64,000 bases of DNA from Branchiostoma floridae (Eukaryota; Chordata; Leptocardii; Amphioxiformes; Branchiostomatidae), in the NCBI RefSeq assembly GCF_000003815.2, contig NC_049982.1, forward strand, positions 6,927,283-6,991,282. Direction: 5' to 3'. The translations under genes were made by a program, and so were the position numbers. Shown here piece after piece: positions 12,301 to 26,700 of the stretch. Numbering within the stretch: the stretch's first letter is position 1; the number at the start of each line of letters is the position of its first letter. The notes beneath the pieces were generated by a model. The model was not told where the DNA came from. It saw nothing but the letters and a program-made list of their open reading frames with translations, and made no database searches.

Positions 12301-15300
12301 AAAACGTGCGAGAAAAAAGAACGAAAGCTTACAAGATCCATTTCTTCAGCCTCAAGCTAGACAGCTTTGTGTAATCACTACCTCAGGAGAACGGATTCCA
12401 ACTTCGGCTCATCATCAATATCACTATGTTCGTATCCCTTCTCTTGTAATGGTCGAAGTGCATTGAAAGGAATGAAGATACTGCGGCTGTGGTTAGTGCG
12501 CATTGTGAAGTTGAAAGTTAGCTGCACCTTTGGGGTAATTGATCGCAAGTACAACGCACCGGTGTAAAAATGTATAAATAGCACAAACTGATTATCGACT
12601 TGGTGACCAGGATTTCTTTCTCCCTTAACAGTTATTTAGATTCTAACACATGCATTTTGTCTTGTATCCTCCCCTGTCGAAGTAAAGCTAACGTTCTAAG
12701 TCATACCACAATATCAACCAGGGCGATCGAAGAGCTTTCCACGAACTGTCAAACATACTGTCGTTATTATCGCGGATACTGATTTTGACCCGAGAAGTGC
12801 CTAAGCCGATAAGCACACGATTTGTTGCCTGGATTTCCTGGAAGAAAAACTCATTTTAGACATTTCTCATTTTGGTTACCGCTTCCGGCGATAAAGGTTT
12901 CATTGTGAGCGAAAAGTTGATAAGTATCTCGTTGAAGAAGACTAGTCTGACGTCACAAGAACGAGTTAAATAATGCCCTCGTTCAAGTGTTATGCCGAAG
13001 GTCCCCGTTTCACTAGACGGTGATCGCACTGCAACCTCCCTACGACCTTAACTGTTTTTGCAACCCATAGCTTGGTTTTATAACTGGAATATCATGCAAA
13101 ATATAGGAGAGACAACAAAACATACAAATCGCTCATTCGCAGCAGGATAGCCGCCCCAGTGGAACGAGGGTGTAAAGATTTTTTGGTTGTGAGACAAAAG
13201 GTGATGACTCTAGCGTTAAAAAGGGCTGACGTCACAAGGTTGAGTTCAAATAGTGTCCTTATGCGATGGTGACGGCTAAATGTACGCACTTTATAAGTTA
13301 AGTACGACCGACGTCCAACGCTAGACTGATCTTCATCAACTTTGACCATCGAAGAGGAAATAAACAAGGCCATTAACAGAATAACCTGTGCCAAAGAACA
13401 GAAATAGAACTATGATTATTTCATGAAGGTCACATCGGAGGTCAGTAATGCGATGTGGCTGACGTCATGTTGCCCGGGAACCCAATAATCGCATCAACCA
13501 ATCAGCGGCTTCCGATTGTGGTTCGAATTCCAGACTCGGAAGGCTCGTTGAATGGGGCCTCCGATGGGAAAATTCTTTACTACGCTCGTACTAAAGTTGT
13601 ATCTTTTTCACCCATAACGTTAGATGTTTCTTGTTTTGTTGGCTAACTCTACTTCTGCAGTGTTATTTTAAACTGGCTTGATATCGATTACTAGAAGTTC
13701 AACTATGATTTCGTTCCAGGAATACTTACTCTTATTTTGGACTTCACCGCTTTTGCACTTACTAAAGTATGTCAGTGGTCAACACTCAGTGGTATTCCCT
13801 TTAAACTTAGACTGACAAACAATAATACGGCTAACTTCCAAAGATTAATTAACAAAGATCATCAAATCAACAGTCACACACATTCAAATGTCCCGATGCG
13901 GCCGCCGCTTAAGGTGTTATCTAACTGCACTTGTGAAACCGGTTGGGCACTGCGGTGTTGGAAAGATATCCAACGAATTTCAGAGATAAAGAACGAATTT
14001 TCTTACGTTTGGTGTATTTTGTTGTCTTTAAAATCATACTTTTACGTATAACGTAATATCTATATTATAAACAATCGGCAAAAATTCCACTCAGTGCCGC
14101 AGTGAATGTCAGAATGAACCGCGCAGTGCTGCAAAAGGGGCCCTGCCCTGGCTCTCATATTCCCGACGGCGCCTCCCGCCCGTTCGATTTCCCCCCTCTC
14201 ATCTCGCTGTGATCTTGGAGAGGAAAATCGAAGCTCCTGCTGACCTGGATCGATGCGCATTTTAAGAGCTCATCACGGGAAATCCTGGAGGACATGGCGG
14301 GCAGATCCAGAGCCGTTAGACAACCCGATAAGTTGAAGTTGAAGGCGAAAATGACGCCGAAGACGAAAAAAATCGAGACTTCGATCGTTTTCTGGAATTG
14401 TGATTTGGTGTAGATAGCGGTCTGCGTGATTAATTGAGGATTATCGATGGGTGGAAAACACACAGACCCGCTGGCTTAATATGTGTTTCTGGCGCACAGA
14501 CAATAAAGCTTATATCTGACAATTGCAAGAGCCACACAATATTAGTGGAGTCAAACGGAAGGGTCCTGTCATATCATCGATCATGTACCCCTGGGAAAGG
14601 CGTTTTACACGACCTTTCTAATTTCCTCTCTCAGGTGGAAATGAGTATGCCGCTTTGGTTAGAGACGTTCCTCGCGGAAATGTTGTTTAATGATAATAAA
14701 TGGAGGTCCCGTGTTTGAGGATAGCCACACCTCGCGTGCCATCGGGATGCACACTTCTCCAAGCTGCTTTCGGTATTTTGTAACCTTACTGCTTATAAGG
14801 GAAAAATACATTCATATGGTATACAAACATGGTAATCTACAGCAAACAGATATTTTGAACAAGTTTTGCTTTGTTAGAATAATCGGTGCTTTTTATTTAT
14901 ACCGATTTTGTAAGTCATAAAGCCTATACTCGTAGTTCAGGCGTCCCTTGGGATATGGAATTCGAATGAATATCACTGGCAATGTGAAGACTCAAATTAT
15001 TCAGAAATCTGTTGGTAAGAGTGAAAGTTGGCTTCTTGATACATTGAAGTCTTTAACAATATGGTCATTCTTTCTACTTCCGTGATTTCGATTAATTTGT
15101 TCGCTGCATTTGACTTTCTGCCCTCCTATTTCCACCTGAAACCATTTCAGTAGCATGCGACGCTTCTATTTCCATGTAAAGAAACTGTAATGTGACATAA
15201 TAATTTAGATTAGCAAACGAATTTTTACCATTCCCACCATAATTTTATTCATTCTTGTGAATTATAAGCTTGCATTTGGTGCCCGTCATATTTTTTCCTT

Positions 15301-17663
15301 TAGACATCTGTGTATATCCTTACTGTTCCCAGCCTGTCCAAGATAGAGAACACTTAAGGTGCACTCTCACCGGACGTGGGGCACGCTTGCGGCATTGCTG
15401 GGTTCGGAAGATACTCAACGAATTTCAGGGATAAAGAACGAATTTTCTTACTTGTTGTGTATTTTGTCGTCTTCTTTGTCACACTTTTACATATTACGCA
15501 ATATCTGAATAAAAAAATCGGAGAAAATAACATAACAGTGACGCAGTGAACGAACCCAGCAATGCCACAAGCGTGCCCCACGTCTGGTGAGAGTGCACCT
15601 TAATGGATAAAACCATACTATCAGTGGGATATGTGATGAATCATTTCAGATATCCAAAAGGATAGGAACTAGCCTACACCAGGCCTTCCTACGGGGTCTA
15701 AAGATCTCAAAATGTCTCCCCCCAAAAAATCGGAAAATTGGCCAGGGCAGGCAATCCTCGCTATGGTTAGCATTCCCCCTCCGGGGCCAGCCTAACCCTC
15801 TGGTAGCTCTTTGGTAACTTATCCTCCCTACAACTGCCAGGGTAGTCAGTCTGATGGAGACCAGATCTGAGCGAGCCTATTGTAGTGGGTGAATGGGGTG
15901 GGTGTTTTTAATACGAAGTTCGATGTATTTTTGCTGTTTCCGTTTCCGCAGGATATTCGGTCTGGCCGTCCTGTCCACCGGACTGGTTTCTGACATGAAG
16001 TTTATGTATTTCTACTGTTTTCGTTTTCGCTCTGGCCATCCTATCCACAGGGTTTTCGACATGAAGTTTTGATGTATTTCTGGTGTTTTCGTTTCCGCAG
16101 GATATTCGGTCTGGCCATCCTGTCCACAGCCTCGCTCAACATGCTCATCCCCGCCGCCGCCAAGGTGCACTACGGATGCGTCATCGCTGTCAGGATACTG
16201 CAAGGACTGGTGGAGGTGCGTCACACAACAAACAAACAAACAAACAAATAAACTTGAGGCAAAATATGGGATATTTTGAGATTGAAATAGTATAGCTTTT
16301 GAAGTATAATGGGTCTTTTTTGCATATGGGCCTGTGCTTTATTTTTTCTCTCAACATTTACTTGCAATCTTTGCTCGCTAGTATGACATCGCTGTCAGAA
16401 TAGTGCAAGGGCTGGTGGAGGCGCGTCACACAGCAAACAAACAAACAAACAAGCTTGAGGCAAAATCTGTGGTAATTTTGGGATGAAAACAATGTATGAA
16501 TTTTGAAGAAAAACGTTGCAAATGGTTCTACTTCGGCTTGCCTGCGCTTTATTTTCTTTTCCAAAATTTGCATGCAATCGTTGCTTGCTACTATGACGGC
16601 TCCTTCTTGGTAATAGAAGAAGAATTTTATTTGCTGAAATCATATCAATGAAGCGTAAACATGATACGTTATGGTTGGGCCTCTTTTTACCCAGAAAATT
16701 CGAGATATCTTCCAAACCAACTGAGAAGTCTATCTTTCACATATCGCATACAAAAGTACTATTTCATATCTAGATCGAAGACCACCTCAAGTTCATGTCT
16801 GTTGTTAGCAAACCAAGAAAAACTCTGCAATGAAGTAACTAATGAAGTAAAACTTAATGAGTCGTTTGAAACCTGCTCAGCTGACGCCGGACCGAAAGGT
16901 TCCCTGTCAGACATGCTTACCGTCAGGTTTACCCAGCGGCCTTTTCTCCCTTCAGTGATGACAGATGGGTTTAGCGATGATAAGCTACAACAGAACGCTA
17001 AGAACAAATAGTTCGGATAGCGCGTAGGCGGGGGTGTATGGTCTACTCGGTAATAACGCGTTATGGTTGCAGAGAGGAGAGGGGGAAATTGCAGCGCGCC
17101 GGCCTCTCGTAATGCTTGATGCTGCTCGAGGGTCGTAAGAAGCCCCCCGTTAATAACTGTTGGGGAGAGACGTGTGAGGAACGTGGGCGCGGCCATCTGT
17201 TCGGAAACTAGCTCGTTTGTATGTATGAGGCTGCTGTGTCACGATTCTCATCAGTCACAAGAGTTTTGAGCATTGTCTAAGGGCGCGGTCACACAAGTCG
17301 TGCGATCGTCGGACGATTTTGATGCCATAGAATTTCCAAGCAGGCCGTGACATAAACAACCACGACATGCATCCAAAACAGAATGCTGTGTAACAGTTGA
17401 ACTTTGCAAGAGAAGTAATGATTGTCCTCCAAAATGCCCGAAGTTAGCGACCTATGTGACTTATACACATAAAAAGCTTCAGTGTGCACAAATTATGAAC
17501 GGGCATTCGGTAGTATCTTATTTCATATATATCAGTATTAGGAATTTTCGGCTACTGCATTAACTCTATCAAATGTTCCTTTTCTTAATTGCAATCACCA
17601 CACCTGAATTCGTATTCCACTGATAAAAAGCAGGGTATTAAAGGTAGAGATAAACACACACAT

Positions 17664-17739
<76 letters not shown>

Positions 17740-20700
17740 CATCCGTTGGCGTCCAGAATGAAAATGAGATGACGCTTTTTGCTCTTAATCTATCTAGTAG
17801 GGATGTCCCTGTAGCTTAACTGGTAGTAGTCTCAAAGTTAAGCTTCTGGTTGTAAAAGGGCAATTGTACAGTTTTCCTCGGAAGGGAAATAGAATTAGAG
17901 TTCCGTGTCCTCGAAGGGGAAGGGCTAGCAACCAATAATTCACTCGGGTACATAGCTAGTAGCAACTGCACCCTGTAAATATACCCCGTTGTTGAAACAG
18001 CAAAGAAACTTGCTACTCTGTATCTGAGCCTTAGGTACTACGTATACACTACACGAACGAATCTGTCTATGGTCTAGCCACGCAAGAATGACGTCCTTTG
18101 TAAAACTTGCTTGTTGTTTGACAGCCTGTTCCCGTTGTTATAACTAAGATACACACGTGCCCAACAGCTAGGGACCTTTATGTAACAAGGATATTGAGAT
18201 ATTCATGAACGATAGGAAAGTAATTCGTCACTGTCGGAACAGGTACACTTAGGCAGTACCTCAGCACCATATGTCTGTCACTTTGTATCAATACGCGCCT
18301 CTGGCGCCCGCTTATCATCTCCACGTGAGTGTATTAGTCCGCGTACGCAGAAAATAACACGGTCAATTTGTTTTCCATGGACTGCAAACTTAGACAGACG
18401 TTCCAGGAAAACGGATTCTTTAGTAATGCTCTTGAAGGGCAATTTTGCAGTTGTTGCCGGAAACTAATGCGGCAATTATGTTCCGTGAAACGGAGATGAC
18501 TAGCTGCAAGCTGTTCACTACTCATTCATCATTCTATAATTGTCGATGTCANNNNNNNNNNNNNNNNNNNNNNNNNNNNNNNNNNNNNNNNNNNNNNNNN
18601 NNNNNNNNNNNNNNNNNNNNNNNNNNNNNNNNNNNNNNNNNNNNNNNNNNNGCGTTTTCCATGGAATCCATGGAATCCTCTAATGGTCATGTCCACAGTA
18701 TTAGTGTGGAGTTTTAAGACTTAAACGGAAACGGAGTTTTTCCTTAGAAGGCCGTGATAAAGAATTTCTACATAATTCTGTGTGAAACTAGCAAGCATAT
18801 TTCTCATTAGTATGGGCGTAAATCACAATTAGCATTGTGTTAGACCTACGTTAATGCTTCTAATATGAACAACGTTAAAGATAAATAACTAATTCTAATT
18901 CAGTTTTGTAGTCATCATGATATCAGCCATTTTTTTTTTCATTTCAAAATGTCATGATATCTAATTACCATCAAAACATCAGGTATAGTTCTTTACCCCG
19001 CAAGCGATCTCGAGAAACTATAAATCACTCAGCTAGGTTTGTGCATGACATGCTTTGCCATCATCACTAATATCCCCTGATTAGCAATCGTGTAGAAGCG
19101 TGTGAACGCTGATTAAGGTTGGGGATGCACAATGCACAAATACATCTATCAGGCTATTCTGGTTTGTTTCATGTTTGATCTTTTGAACAATTTGATATTC
19201 CGAGAGAAAGCTGCGTCTTCAGGGACATTCCTGGCGGAGAATAATGGGGAGGATATCGATCCCTGAAACCACTCTGTCATCTCCAACTTCAGACGAGACT
19301 TTCCCCTTAACCTTGAAATGCCCTTCACCCGCCCACCGCCATCTTGATCTGACAGGCCCACATCGCCCAGGGTAGGCGAAGGCGGAGAGATACATGTAGT
19401 GATTAGGTTGGCGTGACGTCAGCAGCAAAATTAGTTCCATCGATCACTTGCTGCTGACAGTGCGCAATCCATCTGGCTGTGAAAGGTCTTCGCGTCGTTC
19501 GCCTATTGTTTGTATCGGCCTTACCTTAAAGCTAACGTGTTATTGTATTCAGTTAATGCTGAATCTTTACAGTGAAGTACATTTAGCCATTGTATGAGCC
19601 TTCGACAATAGCTAGAATGCACTTCACACTGATCAGCCTAATGTTTATCAAGTAGACAAAGTTTACTCAATATGCCATTGAAGACGACACAGAAATAAAG
19701 CATAGTTGCTACTATCATCTCTACATTTGTATGTACCCTGTGCGCCCGGACATATTACAGTTATACAACGAATCAGTCATGTTGAACATCAAGGGTGCAT
19801 CCTTCTAATCGTGACTGATAATTAGATAAAGCAAATCGTTGTATTAATGCCTCTATAGTACATGTAGGAGACAGGCCTCCTTCGGCCGCTGCGTTATGAA
19901 TTCCAGCTAAATCTATAGACGCACATAGCCCCATCCCACCCATATTTATATTCAGTAGTATTTGATATATATTTGTGTGGTAGATGATTTAGATGCAATG
20001 GTTTGTACATGATAAAATTATTGGGCATTTGGTAATGATGATGTTTCCCATGCTGCAGGGCGTGACCTACCCTGCCCAGCACGGCATCTGGAGCAAGTGG
20101 GCCCCTCCCCTGGAGAGGAGTAGGCTCGTCACCATGAGCTTCTGCGGTAAGGAAAACGTTTTAAAACTTTTTATCAAGATAATCATATTTCTTAACTACA
20201 TTTCAAAAGGATAAAATCAGGATTGAGGGCCATGCAAAGCACATAGAAAAATATATGGATTCTCTACAATAGCACCGACAGTACTGCAACTGTTTCTTTT
20301 GTGTTAATTTGAGAATTCCTCGTGCATATGTTGCTGTCAATGTCGTTTCTTGGATAGGGCTGTTAACGTTCCTGCAGCTTTTAATACAACGTTAGCATAA
20401 GTTAGAAAAATAGGAAGCGTCAACCTTAATGGAAGTAAAAATGTCATCATACAAACCAAACGAGAAACCCCGCGTTGGTCAGATCTTTTACGGCATACCC
20501 ACGTTTAATGCAACAAACTGCACTCAATAATTCTTTATTTTATTCTACTATGCCAAATTTTTACCTATAGCTCAGCAGCCATCAGCCATCAACAGTTATG
20601 AGTGTTCTGTATAATTCTGTTTTGTTCCATTCATTTCGCATAAAAAATACATAGAGACATAAATGTGTGGGTTGTGCTTGGAAAGGTGTATGCCAATGAG

Positions 20701-23700
20701 GTCTATAGGCTGCTATTCACCACGACTCTCCGTGCCACAAATTACGTACTATGATAAGAAAAGGTGATAAAACAGGAAATAACAACTTGATTATAACACA
20801 AAGATATTGCTTACACTAATATGATACAGATGACCCACAACCAAAGACAACCATTGACATATTGATTTATTGGAAATACCATCAGGCATGGTTCAGACAA
20901 ACTAATCTTCGCCATCACAAGTTGGGTAATCAATATGGTTATAGACTGACGATATCTCCTATTTTATGCGTGTTCGCTTTTAGCTGTAGGAATTAGATTT
21001 ATTTCATAGCTCGGTTGTGTCTCTTTAACTATGTAGCCTAGCTGGCCGGAATACCCTGTAGATAGATATAATGTTTAATCTCAATTGAAACAAACAAGTC
21101 TGAAGACATGCCGAATCCTTTTATCTCTTTGGATTTATTTCCACCATACCTACATTGTGGTCTTCAAAGCAATGATTTTGCAAGAAATTCGTACACACTA
21201 TCATTGTTTCTGTGCTTTTGACATTCTTTCTGTTGAGTTATTTGACTCCTACTGCTCTGTCAAGAATCACTAAAAAAAAATTGACAGATAAAGTATTGAC
21301 GGAGATTACTGCTAGCAAAGTTGAGTCAAGCATCGCCAAGTCTGCCGCTGTAAAAGAGTGCATGACACTTCTCTTCCTGCTCGGTAAGATCTCTTCATGA
21401 GAAGCTGTGATGTCTCAAGAAGAATCCAAGACGTAAAGTGGTTGACCCTTTGCCCATACATCCATGTATCATTCTTCAGCACGTCCACCCTCTCTTCCTT
21501 AACACGACGGTGCTTTAAAAGGGTCGTGAAAAGTAGCCAATGGGCAAGAGAAATTATGACCCCTGCGTGATCTTTGCCTGATGTGTCAAACTTGACGACT
21601 ATCGGGGCGAAACGTGACAGCTGACTGCTAATGGCGTGTGACCCAGTCCTAGTCTTGATACTTATCCGCAGTGTATGTCGGGAAGGCGGCGCCATTTTGT
21701 GAATTGAAAAGATACAACCCTGGCCCCTGAGGCGACCATTACATTCGTTCATTCTCATTCTTGGGTTATGACGAATAATGATTCCACATCACATTTTGTT
21801 CCCGTTCCGTATGCATTGAATATCGACCAGTTTTGTTGAAAATTTCTCCAGGGCCCCGGGCCACGGGAATAATTTGCCCATACTGAATAAGAATGGATTC
21901 ATTGCACCATGGAGCTTGCAGCATTCATGTGCTTCATGGATCTTTGATACTTTGATACTTGATTTTTCTGGCACAGTGTCCACTTGCGTCATTCAGGGTG
22001 GTGAGAGAAACAGGTTGGATAAAGAAATAAGACATGAGACTGATCTAGTGATACTTAAATGAAGAGATGGTTATGGTTTAAAAATCACACTTGCGTGCTG
22101 TAACGCTTTGAGTTCATGTGGCGGAAACAACTTGGAACCCATTCACTGATTCAGTTAGGACTGCACGAACATCGCGGTTCTTATGCCTTAGCAGACAAAT
22201 GAAAGATTTTCATGGTGGTTGGGACACGTTGGATAGAGGCACTCTTTTTTCTTCTGTGAAACATAATTACGAAGAAAATAATCCAATTGTTAGTACACAT
22301 CATATCCAGCGCGACTTGAAACTCACTATAATCTTCTTCACAGGTGTCTTCTTTGACTACCTTTCATTGCAAAAGTTCACTACCCTACAATTTGGAAACG
22401 GTCAGCATTTTTAAGTAGCTGTGTATGTTTACCTATATGTACATCAGAATATCTTGATCTGCTTCTAAAATACGTCAAACATTTTTTTCCTCAGGCTCGT
22501 ACGCAGGAGCCGTGGTGAGCATGCCCCTGTCGGGCCTTCTGACGGACTACGCCGGCTGGCCATGTCCGTTCTACGTTTACGGTTAGTTCACATGCTTATT
22601 ACGTAGGGCTATATTGCTTAGGTGCTGACGTATTCCTGTTCTTAGTCTTCAAATTGCTGTTATTGCAAGTTGTCAATGACTATTACCTGCAAATCACATG
22701 TCATATTCCGATAGATATTAAGCGCTATGATGCTTTCCTCTTCTGAATATCCTGCAAAATACGAGGAAATTATTGACTGTTGAAGACTTGAGATCCTTCT
22801 AGCAAAGCAGGAGTAACTTGAGCCATTCTGAAATACCTTCATAAAGCGTCTAACCCCGTTCGCGAATGAAAACATTACGACCTGCCCCCCTCGAGTACTG
22901 ACTGTCCTTGGACAGATCTCCCGTTCATTCCGTCTCCATTTGACGTCGTGACACGTTAACGACCAGCGGGACCTCCCGGCAAGCCTGTGCAAAATTACCG
23001 GCGTAAAGAGACTTCCAGAAGAGGTGCCATGGACGCCACCGTGGTGCCATTCAGCGGTTCGGCATGAAGGCCCCTGGGTTCGATGTGATGATTGCTTTTT
23101 CTTCCAACAAGCTCCAACGACAAACTATCCTGTTGACCTATTCCTTGACGTGCTCAAGTAAATATGTAAATAAATAAACTTGTGTTTAGCTTAACTTTGT
23201 ATGACCTGACTCGATTCTATTATGGTATGGTACGTTATTGTTTGATTTGGATCTCGATTAGTGACTGATATGTCCCTATTCGTCCTGGAGTCCGGTTGCC
23301 TGACTTGGTGCATTTGGTGTTGACTACATGACATTGTCAGTTTAGATGATAATTGTGGAATGCAGTGGGACGGTGTTCCCTACAGTTGGTTTGATTTTCA
23401 GCAGTTTGAATGGACCAAACTTCTTCCAAGATCAGTAGAGTAAAGACCTTAACTGGAATTTGATGAGAATTCTAAGGTCTTCCCGGAAACTTCTTATTAT
23501 GTTGGGCTCTGCGGCCAATTTTCCAACTCTTCAATTCATCTTGGCTCTGATCTTAGAGGAGAGGTCGTCATTTGCAGCAAAAAAGCTTCAAGTTCATGTC
23601 AAGTCACCGCCAGACGCCATTAGATGATTGTTTCAACCTCCCTCATGGCCATTTAGCGTAGACCTTCAAACATTTCGACTGGGGCTCACTACCTTCTCAT

Positions 23701-26700
23701 TATTCTCGTTAAAACAACTGACTTACATCTAACAAACGGCCGCCAGCAAGATCAACAAAGATCTTTCAGTTTGAATGTACCTTATCCGCGATGTAGTTAT
23801 CTGGTCAATGAACCCAGAACTTTCTTTCTTCATCTCGAAGTTTGTAATAAGTGAGCTGAATTGCTTTTTGTTGGCTGCTGCATCTCCAAAACTGAGTTAT
23901 ATCTAACAAACGGCCGCCAGCAAGATTAACATAGATCTGTCGGTTTGAATGTACCTTATCCAAACGATGTAGTTATCTGGTCAATGAACCCAGAACTTTG
24001 TTTCTTCATCCTAAAGTTTGTAATGAGTGAGCTGAATTGCTTTTGGTTGGCTGCTGTATCTGCCGGGAGTGTGCAACCTTGGCTTCAGCGCGAGGCAGCC
24101 GTGGGCGGTAACGAGCTGAGGTATACCGGCATGATGGGCCGATCAGTCCGAGCAGGCGCAGGGCCCGCATCGATCCCACCACGGGTCAATAGGGAAGGCG
24201 TGGGCGTCCTGATTTCCGGCTCCCTAATCGACAAAAGCGACAATTACGCGTAAATTTGGCATTTAAGACAAGTTGGAGCCCAACGATGGCCGATTTCTCT
24301 CGTCGTTTTGGGACGAGGGGCAGCGCAATAGGTTAGGAGATGACGTCCCAATTGTGCACTGGAAGGTGTGTGTATGTGATGTGCATAGTTGATAACCACG
24401 AATATAATGCCCATTTGTACCATTCAAATGCACACCTGACCCTAATACACTTAAGCATCTTAAGCATGGTAGAAACAATGGTCCCCGCAGTACAGCAGTA
24501 CATTAAATGCTTTTTTCTTCCAAACAAAAGTTGGCAAAACTAAGAAGGTAATTTATCATTTTTTTTACTGAGTATATATGATGGAATATCGACCTTTTTG
24601 GAGAAGTCTCATTTCCATAGCACAGTTCGCGCTTTTAAATCTTGAGGATTGGAGCTCATTCTTTTCTTTTGTTCTAGTAATGTTCCTTTATATTAATGTC
24701 ATATTTCATAAATTATCGATCAAATGTTTCTTTGGATTCCTTACATTTAACATTTCTGAAAGATACGAGAGTAACTGAAAGAGTTGCCGACCTTACGCGG
24801 GAACAAAGAGCGCAAGTCTCCCTTTGAAGGAATCCCGTTGTGTGCTAGGAGAGGACTTATATTTCGCTTGATGTGAAAAATAAAATGGAAAAGGGATAGA
24901 AGCATGAAAAGACTTTCAAACGTATATCAACTATGTGATTTTTTCATAATGGGGTCTATCGCAAAGAAGAATTCCGACAGTTTGAATCTCAGTGACTTTT
25001 ATTTTTTCAGACTTATGCAAGGTCGACCCTCCCAGTGCCATAGCAATCACCACTAATGACTGACTCTGGAAGAGCAAGGTGCTTTATTCCTGAAATCCCT
25101 CGTCTTGCCTGGGATTTCCCTTAAAAAGTCTCCCCATAGACACAGTGGTTTGTGCCTTCTCGGTCCCCAAGTAACTTGAGAAAGAGTAAAATTGCTTGTT
25201 AGAATGGAGATGTCAAAAAGGGGTGGAGTCTCAGGATGCCTCGTGGAACGTGTTTTATTCTGGCACGCAACGTGAAGAAAATGTTAGCGTTGGACGCTTT
25301 CCAAATTATTGAGCGTGAATTATGAATGGTACCGATCCCACAGAGGTTAGGAAAGCGTGGTCTGTGCCCAACGGACACACAGCGACGCCCTTCAGAAACT
25401 CCTCATCGTTTATCAGAATCACACCGGCATCATTTATCAGAATATTTTGTAAGTGATGTTCCCAACAATATCTAGATGATTTGTCTATTGATATTATGAA
25501 GATTTCGTTCTGATGCGCAAAAAAAAAGCAGTCGCTCAAGCATGGGGATATGATTTTGGAAACGGCCATAAGTTTTAGACAGCATCCACTGTCTCTCGTC
25601 AGTGACACTGAGTAAAGTTGATTTTATACCCTACCTATGAAGTATCTTTTAAGCTGGATGTTTAACCTTTGTCGCTGTATGCTATGCCTAACCAAGGATT
25701 CTGAATTTGCCTACTGATATGATGATGATATTATCATTTCTTTATGACAAACGCGTTTCAATAGTAAAGAGCATGATCGACATAAATGGACCGCTTCTCT
25801 AAAGATTGCTATCGCTCGGAAAACGGAAGAGGAACTAACAATAAAGATTTAACTTTGATTGCTTGTATGTAGAACACCGAAGACTCCCCCATCATACCAT
25901 TCTATTCAATACTTTTAGAGAGAAAATCGAGAAAGATCGCTGGAAAATCTTGGTTGGCTAAAACTGACACGGTACGAGAGGAAGGGGCTCCGTCGTACAA
26001 CTTACACTAACAAATGTAGTGGGTGAACAACCCCACTTTAGCCTTCGACCTTCAGCCCAAGAAAAGCTACGTGGCCTTAACCTTTTTTCAAGATGGTGTA
26101 CAAATTCATCAGTTACAATACATAAAAATGGCTAGTCTGATCCTACTATGATCATCAAGTCGCAATCACTGATCATGATTGGTTTCCTCCTCATAAAAAC
26201 TGAAGTTTGCCTCCCTTAATATGTTAACATCACAGAGATGCTTTTGTAATCAGAAGGACACCACAGAAAAGCGCGGTTTATAGCTAGTCCCCAGATCGAC
26301 GCTTTACCACTTCTTATAACAGATTCCATATACGTTAGACAAGATTGTTGCTATTGCAGAGTTGTAAAAACCACATAAAGCCCACGAACACGCGTCCAAT
26401 TACGTTTCACGTCCAAAGGTTCCATAAAGGGGCACGCGTCTCCAACAAATTCTCATGTCTGACGTCGCCCGGTAATCTTAGCCACAAGGCAGATTTATGT
26501 GTAAGGGTTAAGTCACGTCACGTTCGTCTTTTGATACGTTTACGGCAAAAAATACTTTCTTAAGGGCATTCTTGGGTTGGGACAATCTTGGACAAAATCC
26601 AAGCCTATCCTGGAAACGGTTGCCTTAGATTCTTGCGGACGGGTGATTCTGTCATAGAAATTTCAGACCGATGTAACACCTAACATAGCTGTGCTACAAT

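Larger units (their letters stand above)
8539..16100 (+). other. 7.6-kb transporter intron
   Basis: No gene recognised. It holds MITE families A and B, a short inverted-repeat element, three diverged repeats near 9172-9440 and a SINE-tail-like piece near 14698. Non-repetitive, non-coding blocks (for example 10850-11100) could be regulatory, but nothing in the sequence proves it. Confidence 0.6.
16216..20058 (+). other. Transporter intron, repeats only
   Basis: Contains the tandem copy described at 16177, a CA tract, a possible SINE (17802) and the 100-N gap. A 145-codon minus-strand open frame (16759-17196) has no recognisable domain and is not called a gene. Confidence 0.6.

Noticed and set aside
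16759-17196. 145-codon minus-strand ORF
   Set aside because: No recognisable domain, no splice context, and inside an intron of a plus-strand gene; could be conserved non-coding DNA but cannot be supported as a gene.
17802-17880. Possible tRNA gene
   Set aside because: A-box-like start only; the B box and acceptor stem do not pair, so a SINE remnant is more likely.
21312-21758. 148-codon minus-strand ORF
   Set aside because: No domain and no homologue I can recognise; length is within chance for this window.
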